DNA from: JACVRW01 sp963728155
GTDB taxonomy: Bacteria; Actinomycetota; Thermoleophilia; Solirubrobacterales; Thermoleophilaceae
Reading direction: 5' to 3'
NCBI GenBank assembly: GCA_963728155.1
Contig: CAVSJF010000006.1
Coordinates: 806,001 to 870,000, forward strand
Length of the DNA stretch: 64,000 bases
The notes beneath the pieces were generated by a model that saw only the letters and a list, made by a program, of their open reading frames with translations, searched no databases and was not told the DNA's origin. Shown piece after piece: positions 17,163 through 25,926 of the stretch. The stretch's first letter is position 1, and each line of letters begins with the position of its first letter. The position numbers and the translations under genes are program-made.

Positions 17163-17903
17163 TCACGCCATGTACATCCCGCCGTTGACATCGAGCTCGA
17201 CGCCGTGCACGAAGCTCGCCAGATCCGAGGCCAGGACGACCGCCATGGCGGCGCCCTCCTCCGCTGACGCGAGCCGGCCCAGCGGCGTGTTGGCCACCGC
17301 CGACTGCCGGGCCTCCTCGCCGAGGATCGCGTTCATCGGCGTCTCGAGGAATCCGGGATGGATGCAGTTCACGCGAATCCCCTCCGGTCCGCCGTGTTGG
17401 GCCAAGTGCCGGGTCAGGCCGGCGATTCCCGCCTTCGACGCCGCGTAGGGCGCGCTTGCTCGAAGTCCGCCGGTGCGCGCGGCGAACGACCCGAACAGCA
17501 CGATCCGGCCGTCGCCCCGCTCCCGCATCATCGCCATGGCGCCCTGGCACACGAGGAAGGCGCCGCGCAGGTTCACGGAGGTCACGAGGTCCCACTCCTC
17601 GAGGTCGACCTCGGCCGGCTTGGTGGTCCGGTAGATCCCCGCGCAGTGGATGAGGGCCAGCGGCGGGCCCAGCCCGTCGCGCACCTCGCCCAGCAGCCGC
17701 TCGACCTGGCCGGGGTCCGAGATGTCGGCCTCCACACGCAGCACGTGGTCGCCCACTCCGGCCTTGTCGAGCGTCTCGCGGTTGATGTCGCAGATGGCCA
17801 CGCGAGCACCCTCGCCCTCCAGCAGCTTGGCCGAGGCGAGACCGATGCCACTCGCACCGCCGGTGACCAGGCAGACCTGCCCCTCGAGCCCGCTTTCGAG
17901 CAT
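17163..17903 (-). CDS. SDR family oxidoreductase
   Basis: This 246-residue classical short-chain dehydrogenase has the NAD(P)-binding motif TGGASGIGLASAK at residues 14-26. The acidic residue in AICDINRE suggests NAD preference. The catalytic tetrad includes the Ser in LFGSFAARTG and YAASK. The NAG motif reads CAG. The C-terminal NGGMYMA is the usual end of the family. It lies between the ligase and a second SDR in the operon, seven bases from the latter. Likely substrates are hydroxyacyl-CoA or ring alcohols of the pathway. Confidence 0.87.
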   Translation of the reverse strand: MLESGLEGQVCLVTGGASGIGLASAKLLEGEGARVAICDINRETLDKAGVGDHVLRVEADISDPGQVERLLGEVRDGLGPPLALIHCAGIYRTTKPAEVDLEEWDLVTSVNLRGAFLVCQGAMAMMRERGDGRIVLFGSFAARTGGLRASAPYAASKAGIAGLTRHLAQHGGPEGIRVNCIHPGFLETPMNAILGEEARQSAVANTPLGRLASAEEGAAMAVVLASDLASFVHGVELDVNGGMYMA

Positions 17904-17909
17904 CGCCCT

Positions 17910-18665
17910 CTAGTAGCCCTTCCCGGCGTTCCACCCGCCGTCGACGAAGAGCGTCTCCCCCTGCACGAAGTCGGACGCGGAGCTGCACAGAAAGACCACC
18001 GCCTCGGCCACCTCGATGCCCTGGCCCCAGCGCCCCAGCGGGGTGTTCGTGACGATGATGTCCCGCATGGTCTCGTCACGGAAGTAGGGGGCGCTGAGCG
18101 GGGTCTCCACCAGCCCGGGGGCAACGGCATTGCAGTAGATCCCCCGAGCGCCCAGCTCGACCGCGATCGAGCGCGTGAGCCCCATGACGCCGGCCTTGCT
18201 GGAGTTGTAGGCCGCGCGTTCGCGCAGCGCGAGCCGCCCCGCGATCGAGGCGATGTTGACGATCTTCCCGCCGTCCCCGGCCAGCATCAGCCGGACCGCG
18301 GCGCGGCAGCAGATGAAGGGGCCGGTGAGGTTCACGTCGATCGTGCGCCGCCAGGCGCCGAGGTCCTCGTCGGCAAAGGGGACCTGGTGGCGCACCCCTG
18401 CGTTGTTGACGAGAAAATGCAGCGGTCCGGCCTCCTTCACCACCGCGCCCATCGCCTCGCCGACGCCGTGCTCGTCGGACACGTCCACTTCGAGCGCCAT
18501 GGTGTCCGCCCCGAGCTCCTCCGCGGCGCTCTCGGCGAGCGCGCCGTCCTGCTCGAACAGCGCCACCCTGGCCCCCGCGGCGATGCACCGCCGGGCGATC
18601 TCGAGCCCTATGCCGCGCCCGGCGCCGGTGACCACGCCGGTCTGTCCGGACAGGTCGCCGCTCAT
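17910..18665 (-). CDS. SDR family oxidoreductase
   Basis: This 251-residue SDR has TGAGRGIGLEIARR near residues 13-26, NNAG at about 88, the catalytic Ser in VNIASIAGRLA and YNSSK. The acidic residue in ALFEQDG suggests NAD. Its C-terminal DGGWNAGKGY is typical of the FabG-like branch. The start overlaps the stop of the acyl-CoA dehydrogenase gene as ATGA. Two consecutive SDRs of different sequence suggest two successive alcohol oxidations or opposite stereospecificity. Confidence 0.87.
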   Translation of the reverse strand: MSGDLSGQTGVVTGAGRGIGLEIARRCIAAGARVALFEQDGALAESAAEELGADTMALEVDVSDEHGVGEAMGAVVKEAGPLHFLVNNAGVRHQVPFADEDLGAWRRTIDVNLTGPFICCRAAVRLMLAGDGGKIVNIASIAGRLALRERAAYNSSKAGVMGLTRSIAVELGARGIYCNAVAPGLVETPLSAPYFRDETMRDIIVTNTPLGRWGQGIEVAEAVVFLCSSASDFVQGETLFVDGGWNAGKGY

Positions 18666-19831
18666 CGCCCGACACTCGCGGGCGCGACCTCGGACGCCGC
18701 CGGGCCGAGAAGATCGCGGGCGATCATCCAGCGGTGGATCTCCGCGGTGCCGTGGCCGATGCGCCACAGCCGGACCTGGCGGAAGAAGCTCTGGACGGGC
18801 GAGTCCTTCGCGTATCCCCGGCCGCCGAAGGCCTGCAGGCAGCGGTCGGTCACCCGCTGGGCCATCTCCGTGGCGAAGAGCTTCGACTTGAAGGCGTCGA
18901 CGCTCACGTCCTGGCCCTGGTCGGCGCGCCAAGCGGTCCGGTAGACGAGCAGTTGCGCCGCGTCGAGCTCCACCGCGCTGTCGGCCAGCATGAACTGGAT
19001 CGCCTGGCGGCTCGCGATCGGAACGCCCCACGTTCGCCGTTCGCGCGCCCACGCCACGGCGAGGTCGATGCAGCGGCGCGCGATCCCGAGCTGGTACGAG
19101 GCGATCTTCAGCCGGCCGTGGCTGAGCTGTTCGCCGGCGATGCTGAAGCCGCCGTTCTCCGGGCCCAGCAGGCTGTCGCCCGGTATGCGGCAGTCCTCGA
19201 ACAGGAGCTCGCACGGCTCCCAGGCGTCGCCCATCGTCGGGATGGTGCGCGCGACCTCGTAGCCGGGGGTCCCGGAGTCGACGAGGAACACGCTTATGCC
19301 CCTCGCGCCGCGGCTCGGGTCGGTCGAGGCGAACAGGATCAGGAACTCCACACGCTCGGCCAGGCCGATGAACAGCTTGCGCCCGTTTATCACCCACTCC
19401 TCGCCGTCGCGCACCGCTGTGGTCTCGACGCCGCCGAGGTCCGAGCCCGTGCCCGGCTCGGTGAAGGCATACGCGCTGCGCCGTTCCCCGGACACGACCG
19501 ACGCGAAGTAGCGCTCCCACTGGTCCGGCGAGCAGTGGTAGAGGACCGGCTCGGGGGCGCCGCCCGTCTCGAACATCATCGGATGCTTGTTGAGCTCCTC
19601 GTGAACGGCGCAGACCGCCAGCTGCCCAAGCCCGAGGCCCCCGTGCTCCGCGGGCACGTCGATCGCCCACAGCCCGCGCTCGCGCGCCTCGGCCTGCAGC
19701 TGGGGCCGCAGCGGCCAGGGGACGTTGCCGTCGCGCAGGAAGTCCGCCTCCAGCGGATCGAGGCGCTCCTCGCGAAACTCACGCGCCGCGTCCACGAGCT
19801 CGCGGTGGTCGGCCGGCAGCTCGAAGTTCAC
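18662..19831 (-). CDS. Acyl-CoA dehydrogenase family protein
   Basis: This 389-residue flavoprotein has the family signature YAFTEPGTGSDLGG, the second-domain segment WVINGRKLFIG and the C-terminal bundle QAFGGRGYAKDSPVQSFFR. It should form an alpha,beta-enoyl-CoA with FAD. At the place where many members have the catalytic Glu (usually YEGT), this protein reads RIGHGTAEIHR, so the base is His or lies elsewhere in the chain. It overlaps both the SDR and the alcohol dehydrogenase genes by four bases. Confidence 0.87.
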   Translation of the reverse strand: MNFELPADHRELVDAAREFREERLDPLEADFLRDGNVPWPLRPQLQAEARERGLWAIDVPAEHGGLGLGQLAVCAVHEELNKHPMMFETGGAPEPVLYHCSPDQWERYFASVVSGERRSAYAFTEPGTGSDLGGVETTAVRDGEEWVINGRKLFIGLAERVEFLILFASTDPSRGARGISVFLVDSGTPGYEVARTIPTMGDAWEPCELLFEDCRIPGDSLLGPENGGFSIAGEQLSHGRLKIASYQLGIARRCIDLAVAWARERRTWGVPIASRQAIQFMLADSAVELDAAQLLVYRTAWRADQGQDVSVDAFKSKLFATEMAQRVTDRCLQAFGGRGYAKDSPVQSFFRQVRLWRIGHGTAEIHRWMIARDLLGPAASEVAPASVGR

Positions 19832-20862
19832 GAGCCACCGGCGGGCTGCAGGACCGTGCGCATCGCCTTCAGCGATCCGTCGGCGTAGCGCTCGAAGGTA
19901 TCGACCATCTCGTCGAAGCCGACGCGCTCTTGGATGATCGGCGAGAGGTCGCGCTCGCCCCGGCTCACCCAGTGGGCGACCTCGCGGAAGTCGCCGTGGG
20001 AATAGCCGTAGGAGCCGACGATCCGAAGTTCCCCGCCCACCACGTCGGACACCGAGAAGGGGATCTCGTCCTGCCAGATGCCGACCAGGGCGACGGTGCC
20101 GCCCGGCGGGATGGCGCCGAGCGCTCCGGCGAGCGTCTCGGGGCGCGCGACGCAGTCCACGGCCATGTCGAACCGGGCATCGGAGCCGAGCACCTCGTCG
20201 GGGTGCGCGGCCGTCAGCCCCAGGCGCTCACACACCTCGCGACGCTCGGCCTGAGGCTCCAGGACGGTGACCTGCCCCCCGCGCCGGTCCGCCGTCAGCC
20301 CCGCGCCGACGCCGACGATCCCTCCGCCGACCACGAGCACCTGGTCCCCGTCGCCGACGCCGCCGAGGCGGACCCCGTGGGCGCCGACCGACAGGGGCTC
20401 GACCAGCGCGCCCCACTCGGGCGGCGCCTCGCCGTTAAGTGCCACGGCATTGAGGGCCGGGACGTCCTGATATTCGGCGTAGGACCCCGGGCGCTGGGGA
20501 ACGCAGCCGTGCACGCTGCGCCGGGCGCACAGGTTCTCGGCGTCCGAGCTGCACGCGCCGCACGAGCGGCAGCCGACGATCGGGTTGACCGCCACCATCG
20601 TTCCCGGGGCGGGCCGCTCGACGTCCGCGGCCACCTCCTCGACCCGACCGACCGCCTCGTGACCCATCACCAGGGACTCGCCGGGAGCGATCACCTCGTC
20701 GCGGCGGCGGTTGAGCCCGCTGTAGCCGTACACGTCGGACGTGCAGATTCCGGCTGACTGAATTCGAACGCGCACGTAGCCCGGCTCGAGCGGGGGCCGC
20801 TCGACGCGCTCGAGCTCCAGGCGGCGGCTCCCGCGGTATGCCAGCTGCAGCATCTCGGTCAT
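19828..20862 (-). CDS. Zinc-dependent alcohol dehydrogenase family protein
   Basis: This 344-residue medium-chain dehydrogenase has the zinc signature in VMGHEAVGRVEEV, the catalytic-zinc cysteine in SAGICTSDVYG, and structural-zinc cysteines in CRSCGACSSDAENLC. The Rossmann motif is VVGGGIVGVGAG. The start at 20862 is the first ATG aligned with the conserved N-terminus. A 16-base gap separates it from the carboxymuconolactone-decarboxylase-like gene upstream. It probably oxidises an alcohol of the catabolic pathway. Confidence 0.87.
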   Translation of the reverse strand: MTEMLQLAYRGSRRLELERVERPPLEPGYVRVRIQSAGICTSDVYGYSGLNRRRDEVIAPGESLVMGHEAVGRVEEVAADVERPAPGTMVAVNPIVGCRSCGACSSDAENLCARRSVHGCVPQRPGSYAEYQDVPALNAVALNGEAPPEWGALVEPLSVGAHGVRLGGVGDGDQVLVVGGGIVGVGAGLTADRRGGQVTVLEPQAERREVCERLGLTAAHPDEVLGSDARFDMAVDCVARPETLAGALGAIPPGGTVALVGIWQDEIPFSVSDVVGGELRIVGSYGYSHGDFREVAHWVSRGERDLSPIIQERVGFDEMVDTFERYADGSLKAMRTVLQPAGGS

Positions 20863-20878
20863 GCCCGGGTGCTGCCGC

Positions 20879-21448
20879 TCACGGGTCCGCCTCCACGCCA
20901 ACGGCGTTCAGCACGCCCGCCAGCATCCGGTAGAAGCCGACGAGCGTGAGCAGCTCCAGCCGGCCCGCGTCGCCCCACGGGTCGGCGAGCGACTCCCAGG
21001 TCTCGTCCGAAACGCCGTCCTGCAGGAAAAGCTCGTCGGTGAGCCCCAGCAGGGCGCCGTCGCGCGGCGACCAGATGTACATGGACCGCGGATCGATCGC
21101 CGCCTCGATCTCCTCGGGATCGAGCCCGGCCGCGGCCGCGAACCCGCGGTGATGGGCCAGCTCGTACGCGCTCCCCGCGCGGGCGGCGGTCCGCAGGATC
21201 ACGATCTCCCGCTCGCGCACCGGGATGCTGCCGTGCACCACGAAGTAGCCGGCCAGCGAGTTGACCCGGCGCAGGAGCTTTGGCCGGTGGGCCAGCGTCT
21301 TGAACACGTTCAGCGGCTGGCCGTCGCGTCCGGGCAGCGTCTTGCTCAGCGCCTCGCGCTGCGCGTCGTCGGCCTGCTCTATGGGCGCGATCCGCGGGGG
21401 CTGTGAGACGGCGCCGTCGGGCTCGCGCGTCGTGGTCACCGCGAGCAT
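20879..21448 (-). CDS. Carboxymuconolactone decarboxylase / AhpD-like protein
   Basis: This 189-residue protein is of the all-helical CMD fold. The core VREREIVILRTAARAGSAYE followed by LAHHRGFAAAAGLD carries the expected E, R and H positions. It lacks the C-x-x-C of true AhpD peroxidase partners, so a decarboxylase/lactonase-type role is more likely than thiol chemistry. A 16-bp palindrome starts 28 bases upstream, inside the gap that follows the ligase gene, so it may have its own promoter within the operon. Confidence 0.78.
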   Translation of the reverse strand: MLAVTTTREPDGAVSQPPRIAPIEQADDAQREALSKTLPGRDGQPLNVFKTLAHRPKLLRRVNSLAGYFVVHGSIPVREREIVILRTAARAGSAYELAHHRGFAAAAGLDPEEIEAAIDPRSMYIWSPRDGALLGLTDELFLQDGVSDETWESLADPWGDAGRLELLTLVGFYRMLAGVLNAVGVEADP

Positions 21449-21475
21449 CGAATCAGCGCGGCCCGGCGGGCGCTA

Positions 21476-21491
21476 CTGGTGGAAGCGCTAG
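21476..21491 (+). promoter_or_regulatory. Candidate operator site D (16-bp palindrome)
   Basis: CTGGTGGAAGCGCTAG lies in the 61-base gap between two minus-strand genes, upstream of the CMD-like gene. It matches the best form at 13 of 16 positions. Being inside an operon it implies an internal promoter for the genes from 21448 downstream. Confidence 0.5.
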
Positions 21492-21509
21492 CCCCGAGCG
21501 CACCGCCCG

Positions 21510-22925
21510 TCAGGCCCGCTGGAAGCGCTCTCGCAGCCCCCGGCGGTCGACCTTGCCGGTCGCGTTGACCGGCAGCGCGTCGAGGCCGATCACGCGCTTG
21601 GGGAGCTTGTAACCCGCGAGCGCGGACCGGCAGGCGTCGACCACCGCATTTTCTCGGAGCTCGCGGCCCGGCGCGGCGACCACGAAGGCCACGACCATCT
21701 CGCCCCAGTGCTCGTCGGGCACGCTGACCACCGCGGCCTCGGCCACGGCCTCCTGGCCCAGCAGCGCGCGCTCGACCTCCTGAGGATCGACGCTGAAGCC
21801 CCCGGTCTTGATCATCTCCTTGGCCCGGCCGGCATAGTGCAGGTCGCCGTCGCCGTCGATGCGCCCGAGGTCGCCGGTCAGCACCCACCCGTCGCGGAGC
21901 GCGGCGGCGGTCTCCTCGTCCCGCCCGTGATAGCCCGACATCGTGGCCGGCCCCTGAAGCGCTATCTCCCCGACCGCGCCGGGGGCGGCCGGCCCCCCGG
22001 CCTCGTCGCGAACGCTCACGCGCAGAGCCCCCATCGCGCCGCCGACGCTCCCGGGCTTGGCCCTGAACTCCCCGGGGCGCGTGCAGGTGAGCTGCGCCTC
22101 GGTGAGCCCGTACATGTTGATGAAGCGGTCGCCGAAGCGCTCCAGGGCGCGCTCGCGCAACCGCTCGGGGAACTCGTAGGCGGTGTAGATGGTTTGCAGC
22201 GCCGGGAGGTCGAAGGCCTCGTGTCCCGGTACCTCGAGCATCGCGCTGATCATCGTGGGCGCGAGGAAGGTCCGCGTGGCCCGCTCGTCGGCGAGCAGCG
22301 TCCAGGCCCGCTCGGCGGAGAAGCTGCCGTCGAGGACCAGGGTCGCGCCGCCCAGCAGGGTGGGGATCGCGAAGTGCAGCAACCCGATTCCAAAGGCCGG
22401 GAGGTTGAACAGCTCGATGTCGCCCGGAGCGCGCGGCGAGCCGAGCGCCGAGTTGACCACGTTCCATGCGTTCGCGCGTTGAGTCCTCACGACGCCTTTG
22501 GGAAACCCCGTGGTACCGGACGTGTACATCAGCGACGCCACGGCGTCATCGGACACCTCGGGCCAGTCCGGGCGCGGCTCGCCGCCGAGCTCCGTGACCG
22601 GCAGATCGCCGGCCTCGCTCACCAGCGCCCGGGCGCCGCAATCGTCCAGCACGAACGCGATCTCGTCGCCGGTCAGCCGGCCGTTCACGGGCACGCTCAC
22701 CGAGCCGGTGCGCGCCAGCGCCATCGACAGCGCGACCGCGTCGGGAATGTTGCCGAGCGTCCAGGCGACAGTGGTGCCCGCCAAGCCCTGCTCGGCAAGG
22801 CCGCCGGCCAGCTCCGCCACTCGCTGCTCCAGCGCGGCGAAGCTGGTCGACTCGCCCCGGTAACGCAGCGCCACCCGGCGGGGGTTGCGCTCGCATGCGG
22901 CCCGCAGCGGATACGACCAGTCCAC
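21510..22925 (-). CDS. AMP-dependent acyl-CoA ligase
   Basis: This 471-residue ligase is slightly short for the family. MYTSGTTGFPKGVVRT is at residues 133-148, MYGLTEAQLTC in the middle, then HYAGRAKEMIKTGGFSVDP and the catalytic-lysine end PVNATGKVDRRGL. It heads the 15.6-22.9 kb minus operon. A perfectly placed 16-bp palindrome lies 18 bases upstream in the divergent region shared with the SDR at 23009. It activates an unknown acid to its CoA thioester. Confidence 0.87.
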   Translation of the reverse strand: MDWSYPLRAACERNPRRVALRYRGESTSFAALEQRVAELAGGLAEQGLAGTTVAWTLGNIPDAVALSMALARTGSVSVPVNGRLTGDEIAFVLDDCGARALVSEAGDLPVTELGGEPRPDWPEVSDDAVASLMYTSGTTGFPKGVVRTQRANAWNVVNSALGSPRAPGDIELFNLPAFGIGLLHFAIPTLLGGATLVLDGSFSAERAWTLLADERATRTFLAPTMISAMLEVPGHEAFDLPALQTIYTAYEFPERLRERALERFGDRFINMYGLTEAQLTCTRPGEFRAKPGSVGGAMGALRVSVRDEAGGPAAPGAVGEIALQGPATMSGYHGRDEETAAALRDGWVLTGDLGRIDGDGDLHYAGRAKEMIKTGGFSVDPQEVERALLGQEAVAEAAVVSVPDEHWGEMVVAFVVAAPGRELRENAVVDACRSALAGYKLPKRVIGLDALPVNATGKVDRRGLRERFQRA

Positions 22926-22942
22926 CGGCGCGACTCTACGCT

Positions 22943-22958
22943 TTGGCGGAAGCGCCAG
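22943..22958 (+). promoter_or_regulatory. Candidate operator site B (16-bp palindrome, best form)
   Basis: TTGGCGGAAGCGCCAG sits in the 83-base divergent region between the ligase at 22925 and the SDR at 23009. It is the best-conserved copy and is used here as the reference. The outer TTGGC/GCCAG arms are imperfectly inverted around CGGAAGC. Confidence 0.62.
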
Positions 22959-23008
22959 TTGAGCCCGGCACCGGCCCGGCGCAAGCTTGGCCGCGTCGAG
23001 GTATTTGA

Positions 23009-23947
23009 GTGAGCGCAGAACTGAGGTTCGACGGCCGGGTGGCCGTCGTCACCGGCGCCGGCCGGGGCCTCGGCCGCGTCTACGCTCACGCGCTCGCGGC
23101 CCGCGGAGCGCGTGTGGTCGTGAACGACCTCGGCGGCAGCGTCGCCGGCACCGGCAGCGACCCCGGCCTGGCTGCCGATGTCGCGGAGGAGATCGCCGGG
23201 CTGGGCGGAGAGGCCGTGGCCAGCGTGGCGGATGTGGCGACCGCGGAGGGCGCAGAGTCGATCGTCGGCGCAGCCATGGAGGCCTGGGGGCGGCTGGATG
23301 TGGTTGTCAACAACGCGGGCAACCTCGACCCGGGCTCGCTTCCCGACCTGTCGCCCGAGGACTTCGGGCGCCACCTCGACATCCACGTGATGGGCTCCTT
23401 CAACGTCACCCGGGCCGCTTGGCCGATCCTGCTCGACCGGGGCTACGGCCGGGTGGTCGTGACCACCTCCATCGGCATGTTCGGCGGTGCCTATCTCGTG
23501 GCCTATTCGACGGCCAAGGGAGCGTTGGTCTCCCTGGGCCGGTCGCTGGCGCTCGCGGGTGCCGACCACGGCATCCACGTGAACATGCTCGCGCCCGCCG
23601 CCGAGACGCGCATGGTCACCGACCCGGATTTCCGCGCCAAGTGCGGCCTGCCGCCGCTGCCCGCCGACCACCAGCCCGACCCGTCGCGGGGACCGGAGCA
23701 CGTGACCCCGATGCTCCTGCTGCTGGCCCACGACTCCTGCCCGTGCACCGGCGAGACCCTCACCGCCGGGCTGGGGCGCTTCGCCCGGATCTTCTGGGCC
23801 GAGACCCCGGGGCTCGTGGCCCCGGACATCGGCCCCGAGGACCTGCTCGCGCACTGGCGGGAGGTAATTGGGAGGGAGAGCTACGCGGTCCCGCCGTCGA
23901 CCGCCGAGTCGGTCAGGTGGCGGGAGGAGTTGCTGTCGAACGGCTGA
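23009..23947 (+). CDS. SDR family oxidoreductase, 17beta-HSD4 / 3-hydroxyacyl-CoA dehydrogenase type
   Basis: This 312-residue protein is longer than classical SDRs. It resembles the dehydrogenase domain of peroxisomal multifunctional enzyme 2: TGAGRGLGRVYAHALAARGA is followed by VVNDLGGSVAGTGSD. It has NNAGN, a catalytic Ser in TTSIGMFGG and YSTAK. The C-terminal tail beyond residue 240 carries CTGETLTAGLGRFARIF. It likely oxidises a 3-hydroxyacyl-CoA. The GTG start at 23009 is the first codon of the conserved N-terminus. It is the first gene of the plus run. Confidence 0.86.
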   Translation: MSAELRFDGRVAVVTGAGRGLGRVYAHALAARGARVVVNDLGGSVAGTGSDPGLAADVAEEIAGLGGEAVASVADVATAEGAESIVGAAMEAWGRLDVVVNNAGNLDPGSLPDLSPEDFGRHLDIHVMGSFNVTRAAWPILLDRGYGRVVVTTSIGMFGGAYLVAYSTAKGALVSLGRSLALAGADHGIHVNMLAPAAETRMVTDPDFRAKCGLPPLPADHQPDPSRGPEHVTPMLLLLAHDSCPCTGETLTAGLGRFARIFWAETPGLVAPDIGPEDLLAHWREVIGRESYAVPPSTAESVRWREELLSNG

Positions 23948-23951
23948 GCGC

Positions 23952-23967
23952 TTGGCGGAAGCGCTAG
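23952..23967 (+). promoter_or_regulatory. Candidate operator site C (16-bp palindrome)
   Basis: TTGGCGGAAGCGCTAG occupies most of the 24-base gap between the SDR stop and the ligase start at 23972. It matches the best form at 15 of 16 positions. It lies only four bases from the annotated ATG, so the true ligase start may be one of the later Met codons. Confidence 0.58.
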
Positions 23968-23971
23968 CGGG

Positions 23972-25585
23972 ATGTCTCTTACCATGGGAAATCGCATGAA
24001 TGCGGCTACAGGCCCTCGGCGGCTCCTTCACCGTTGGGAATCCGCCACCGCTCTCATGCTCGCGGTCAATCCCGCCCCCGAATCCCCGCATCGCCTCGCG
24101 CGCATGCTCCCGGCGTGGTTGCCCTGGAGAGCCCATCCCGTCGGAGCGTTCATCGCCTCCGCCGCCCGCCATCCGGAGCGGATCGGCCTGGTCGACGACG
24201 AGGGGCCGCTCTCGTTCGCCGACCTCGACGGCGCGACCAACGCACTGGCGCGCGAGTGGCGCGATCAGGGCATCGGCCCGGGCACCACCGTGGGCATCCT
24301 CTCCCTCAACGGCCGCTTCTTCGTGCAGGCGTCGCTCGCCGCGCAAAAGCTCGGAGCGGACGTGGTGTACCTCAACACGGCTCATTCCGCGCCCCAGATC
24401 GCCGGTGTGGTCGAGGACGAGCTCATCGAGGTGCTCGTGGTGAGCGAGGGCCTCGTGCAAGCAGCAGCCGCGGCGAAACCGAAGCTGACCGCCCGCGAGG
24501 CCGCGGTTCGCGAGGCGCTCGACGGCCCGGACCGCCGGTCGCTGCGTCCGCCCTCCGCGCCCGGGCGGACGGTGGTGCTCACGTCGGGCACCACCGGGCG
24601 GCCGAAGGGGGCGGTACGCAGATCGGGCGGCGGAGCACTCGATGCGGCCGGCCTGCTCGCGAGCGTCCCGTTCGTGGCCGGCGACAGGACGATCGTGGCC
24701 CCGCCCCTGTTCCACGGGCTCGGCCTCACGATGTCCACACTCGCGCTGTCGCTCAGCTCGACCCTCGTCGTGCGCCGGCAGTTCGACCCCGAGATCACCC
24801 TCCACGACATCGCGGCAAACCGGGCCACCGTGCTCGTGGGGGTGCCGGTGATGCTGCGACGCATCCTCGAGCTTCCCTCTCGAACCCTCGAGAGCTACGA
24901 CGTCTCGTCCCTTCGCGTCGTGCTGTCCGGCGGTTCCGCGCTGTCCGCGGAGCTGGGCACCGCGTTCATGGATCGCTTCGGCGACGTGCTCTACAACTTC
25001 TACGGCTCGACCGAGGCCTCGTTCGCCACGGTGGCGAGCCCGCGCGACCTCCGCGCCGCGCCCGGCACGGCGGGGCGGGTGGCCCCCGGGGTGGAGCTGC
25101 GCCTCGCCGGCGAGTCGGGCAGCCCCGTGCCGGCGGGCGCGACGGGACGGATCCTCGTCGGGAGCCCGCTGCGGATGGACAGCTACACCGGCGGTGGTCA
25201 CAAGAACCTCGTCGGCGACCTGGTGGCGACCGGCGACATCGGCCGCCTCGACAACTGCGGCCGCCTCTTCGTGGAGGGGCGCGAGGACGAGATGATCGTC
25301 TCCGGCGGGGAGAACGTGTTCCCCGCCGAGGTCGAGGACTGCCTGATGCTGCACGCCGCGGTGCTCGAAGCGGCGGTGATCGGGGTCACCGACGCCGAGT
25401 TCGGTGAGCGCCTCGTGGCCTACGCGGTGCCCGTGCCGGGCTCGACCGTGACCCCCGAGGAGCTGAAGGCGTGGGTGCACGACCGGCTCGCGCGGTTCAA
25501 GACGCCACGTGAGGTCGTGTTCCGCGAGGCTCTGCCGCACACGGCGTCGGGCAAGGTGCTCAAGCGGGAGCTGCGCGAGGAATGA
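23972..25585 (+). CDS. AMP-dependent acyl-CoA ligase
   Basis: This 537-residue ligase has VVLTSGTTGRPKGAVRR at residues 201-217, NFYGSTEASFATV, the hinge GRLFVEGREDEMIVSGGEN and the end HTASGKVLKREL. The N-terminal 50 residues are rich in Leu/Arg/Trp and poorly conserved; a later start such as the Met of MLAVNPAPE (residue 29) is possible because a palindromic site crowds the first ATG. It is coupled by ATGA to the small gene before the PHA synthase, so its acyl-CoA product may feed polymer formation. Confidence 0.85.
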   Translation: MSLTMGNRMNAATGPRRLLHRWESATALMLAVNPAPESPHRLARMLPAWLPWRAHPVGAFIASAARHPERIGLVDDEGPLSFADLDGATNALAREWRDQGIGPGTTVGILSLNGRFFVQASLAAQKLGADVVYLNTAHSAPQIAGVVEDELIEVLVVSEGLVQAAAAAKPKLTAREAAVREALDGPDRRSLRPPSAPGRTVVLTSGTTGRPKGAVRRSGGGALDAAGLLASVPFVAGDRTIVAPPLFHGLGLTMSTLALSLSSTLVVRRQFDPEITLHDIAANRATVLVGVPVMLRRILELPSRTLESYDVSSLRVVLSGGSALSAELGTAFMDRFGDVLYNFYGSTEASFATVASPRDLRAAPGTAGRVAPGVELRLAGESGSPVPAGATGRILVGSPLRMDSYTGGGHKNLVGDLVATGDIGRLDNCGRLFVEGREDEMIVSGGENVFPAEVEDCLMLHAAVLEAAVIGVTDAEFGERLVAYAVPVPGSTVTPEELKAWVHDRLARFKTPREVVFREALPHTASGKVLKRELREE

Positions 25586-25926
25586 GCCCTGCGAGCACGC
25601 CCACCTGGCGGCGGATCGTCAACAGGATCGACGGGGTGGTGACCCCGCCGGCCAACGCCCTGGTGCGCACGAACCTCTTCGCCGACAGCATCGCCACCGC
25701 CCTCCGCGTGGAGGCGCGCCTGCGCCGGCGCTTCGAGGACCAGACGGCGTGGGTCTGGCACGCGTGGAACCTGCCGACCGCTCTCGACGTCCGCCGGATG
25801 CAGTCGCAGCTCGCCGCGCTCGAAGGCCGCCTGCGAGACCTGGCGGAGCAGTACGAGCAGGCGCAGCGCACCGAGAGCACCGAGCGCACCGAGCGCACCG
25901 AGCGCACCGAGCGCAAGGAGAGCTAG
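25582..25926 (+). CDS. Small PHA-synthase-associated protein with TER-repeat tail
   Basis: This 114-residue protein precedes phaC with a one-base overlap. Residues 1-60 are basic and amphipathic (IVNRIDGVVTPPANALVR). Residues 70-95 (RRMQSQLAALEGRLRDLAEQ) form a likely coiled coil. The last 18 residues are a TER/TES repeat made by a 9-bp tandem repeat. Position and coiled coil recall PhaE/phasin-type partners of class III PHA synthases, but sequence similarity is not evident. The role as granule or synthase partner is inferred from context. Confidence 0.65.
   Translation: MSPASTPTWRRIVNRIDGVVTPPANALVRTNLFADSIATALRVEARLRRRFEDQTAWVWHAWNLPTALDVRRMQSQLAALEGRLRDLAEQYEQAQRTESTERTERTERTERKES
25867..25920 (+). 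repeat. 9-bp tandem repeat (unit cgcaccgag, six units)
   Basis: Six consecutive 9-base units encode the Arg/Ser-Thr-Glu tail of the small protein before phaC. Four units are exact, one has agc for cgc and the last is cgcaaggag. The in-frame repeat can change length by whole triplets, so tail length may vary between strains. Confidence 0.85.

Noticed and set aside
22697..25540. 947-codon minus-strand open frame
   Set aside because: It is antisense to the SDR and ligase genes and has low-complexity composition with no recognisable motif.
25860..25926. CRISPR-like or functional DNA repeat
   Set aside because: The units are contiguous 9-mers in frame, coding for a TER tail; there are no spacers.
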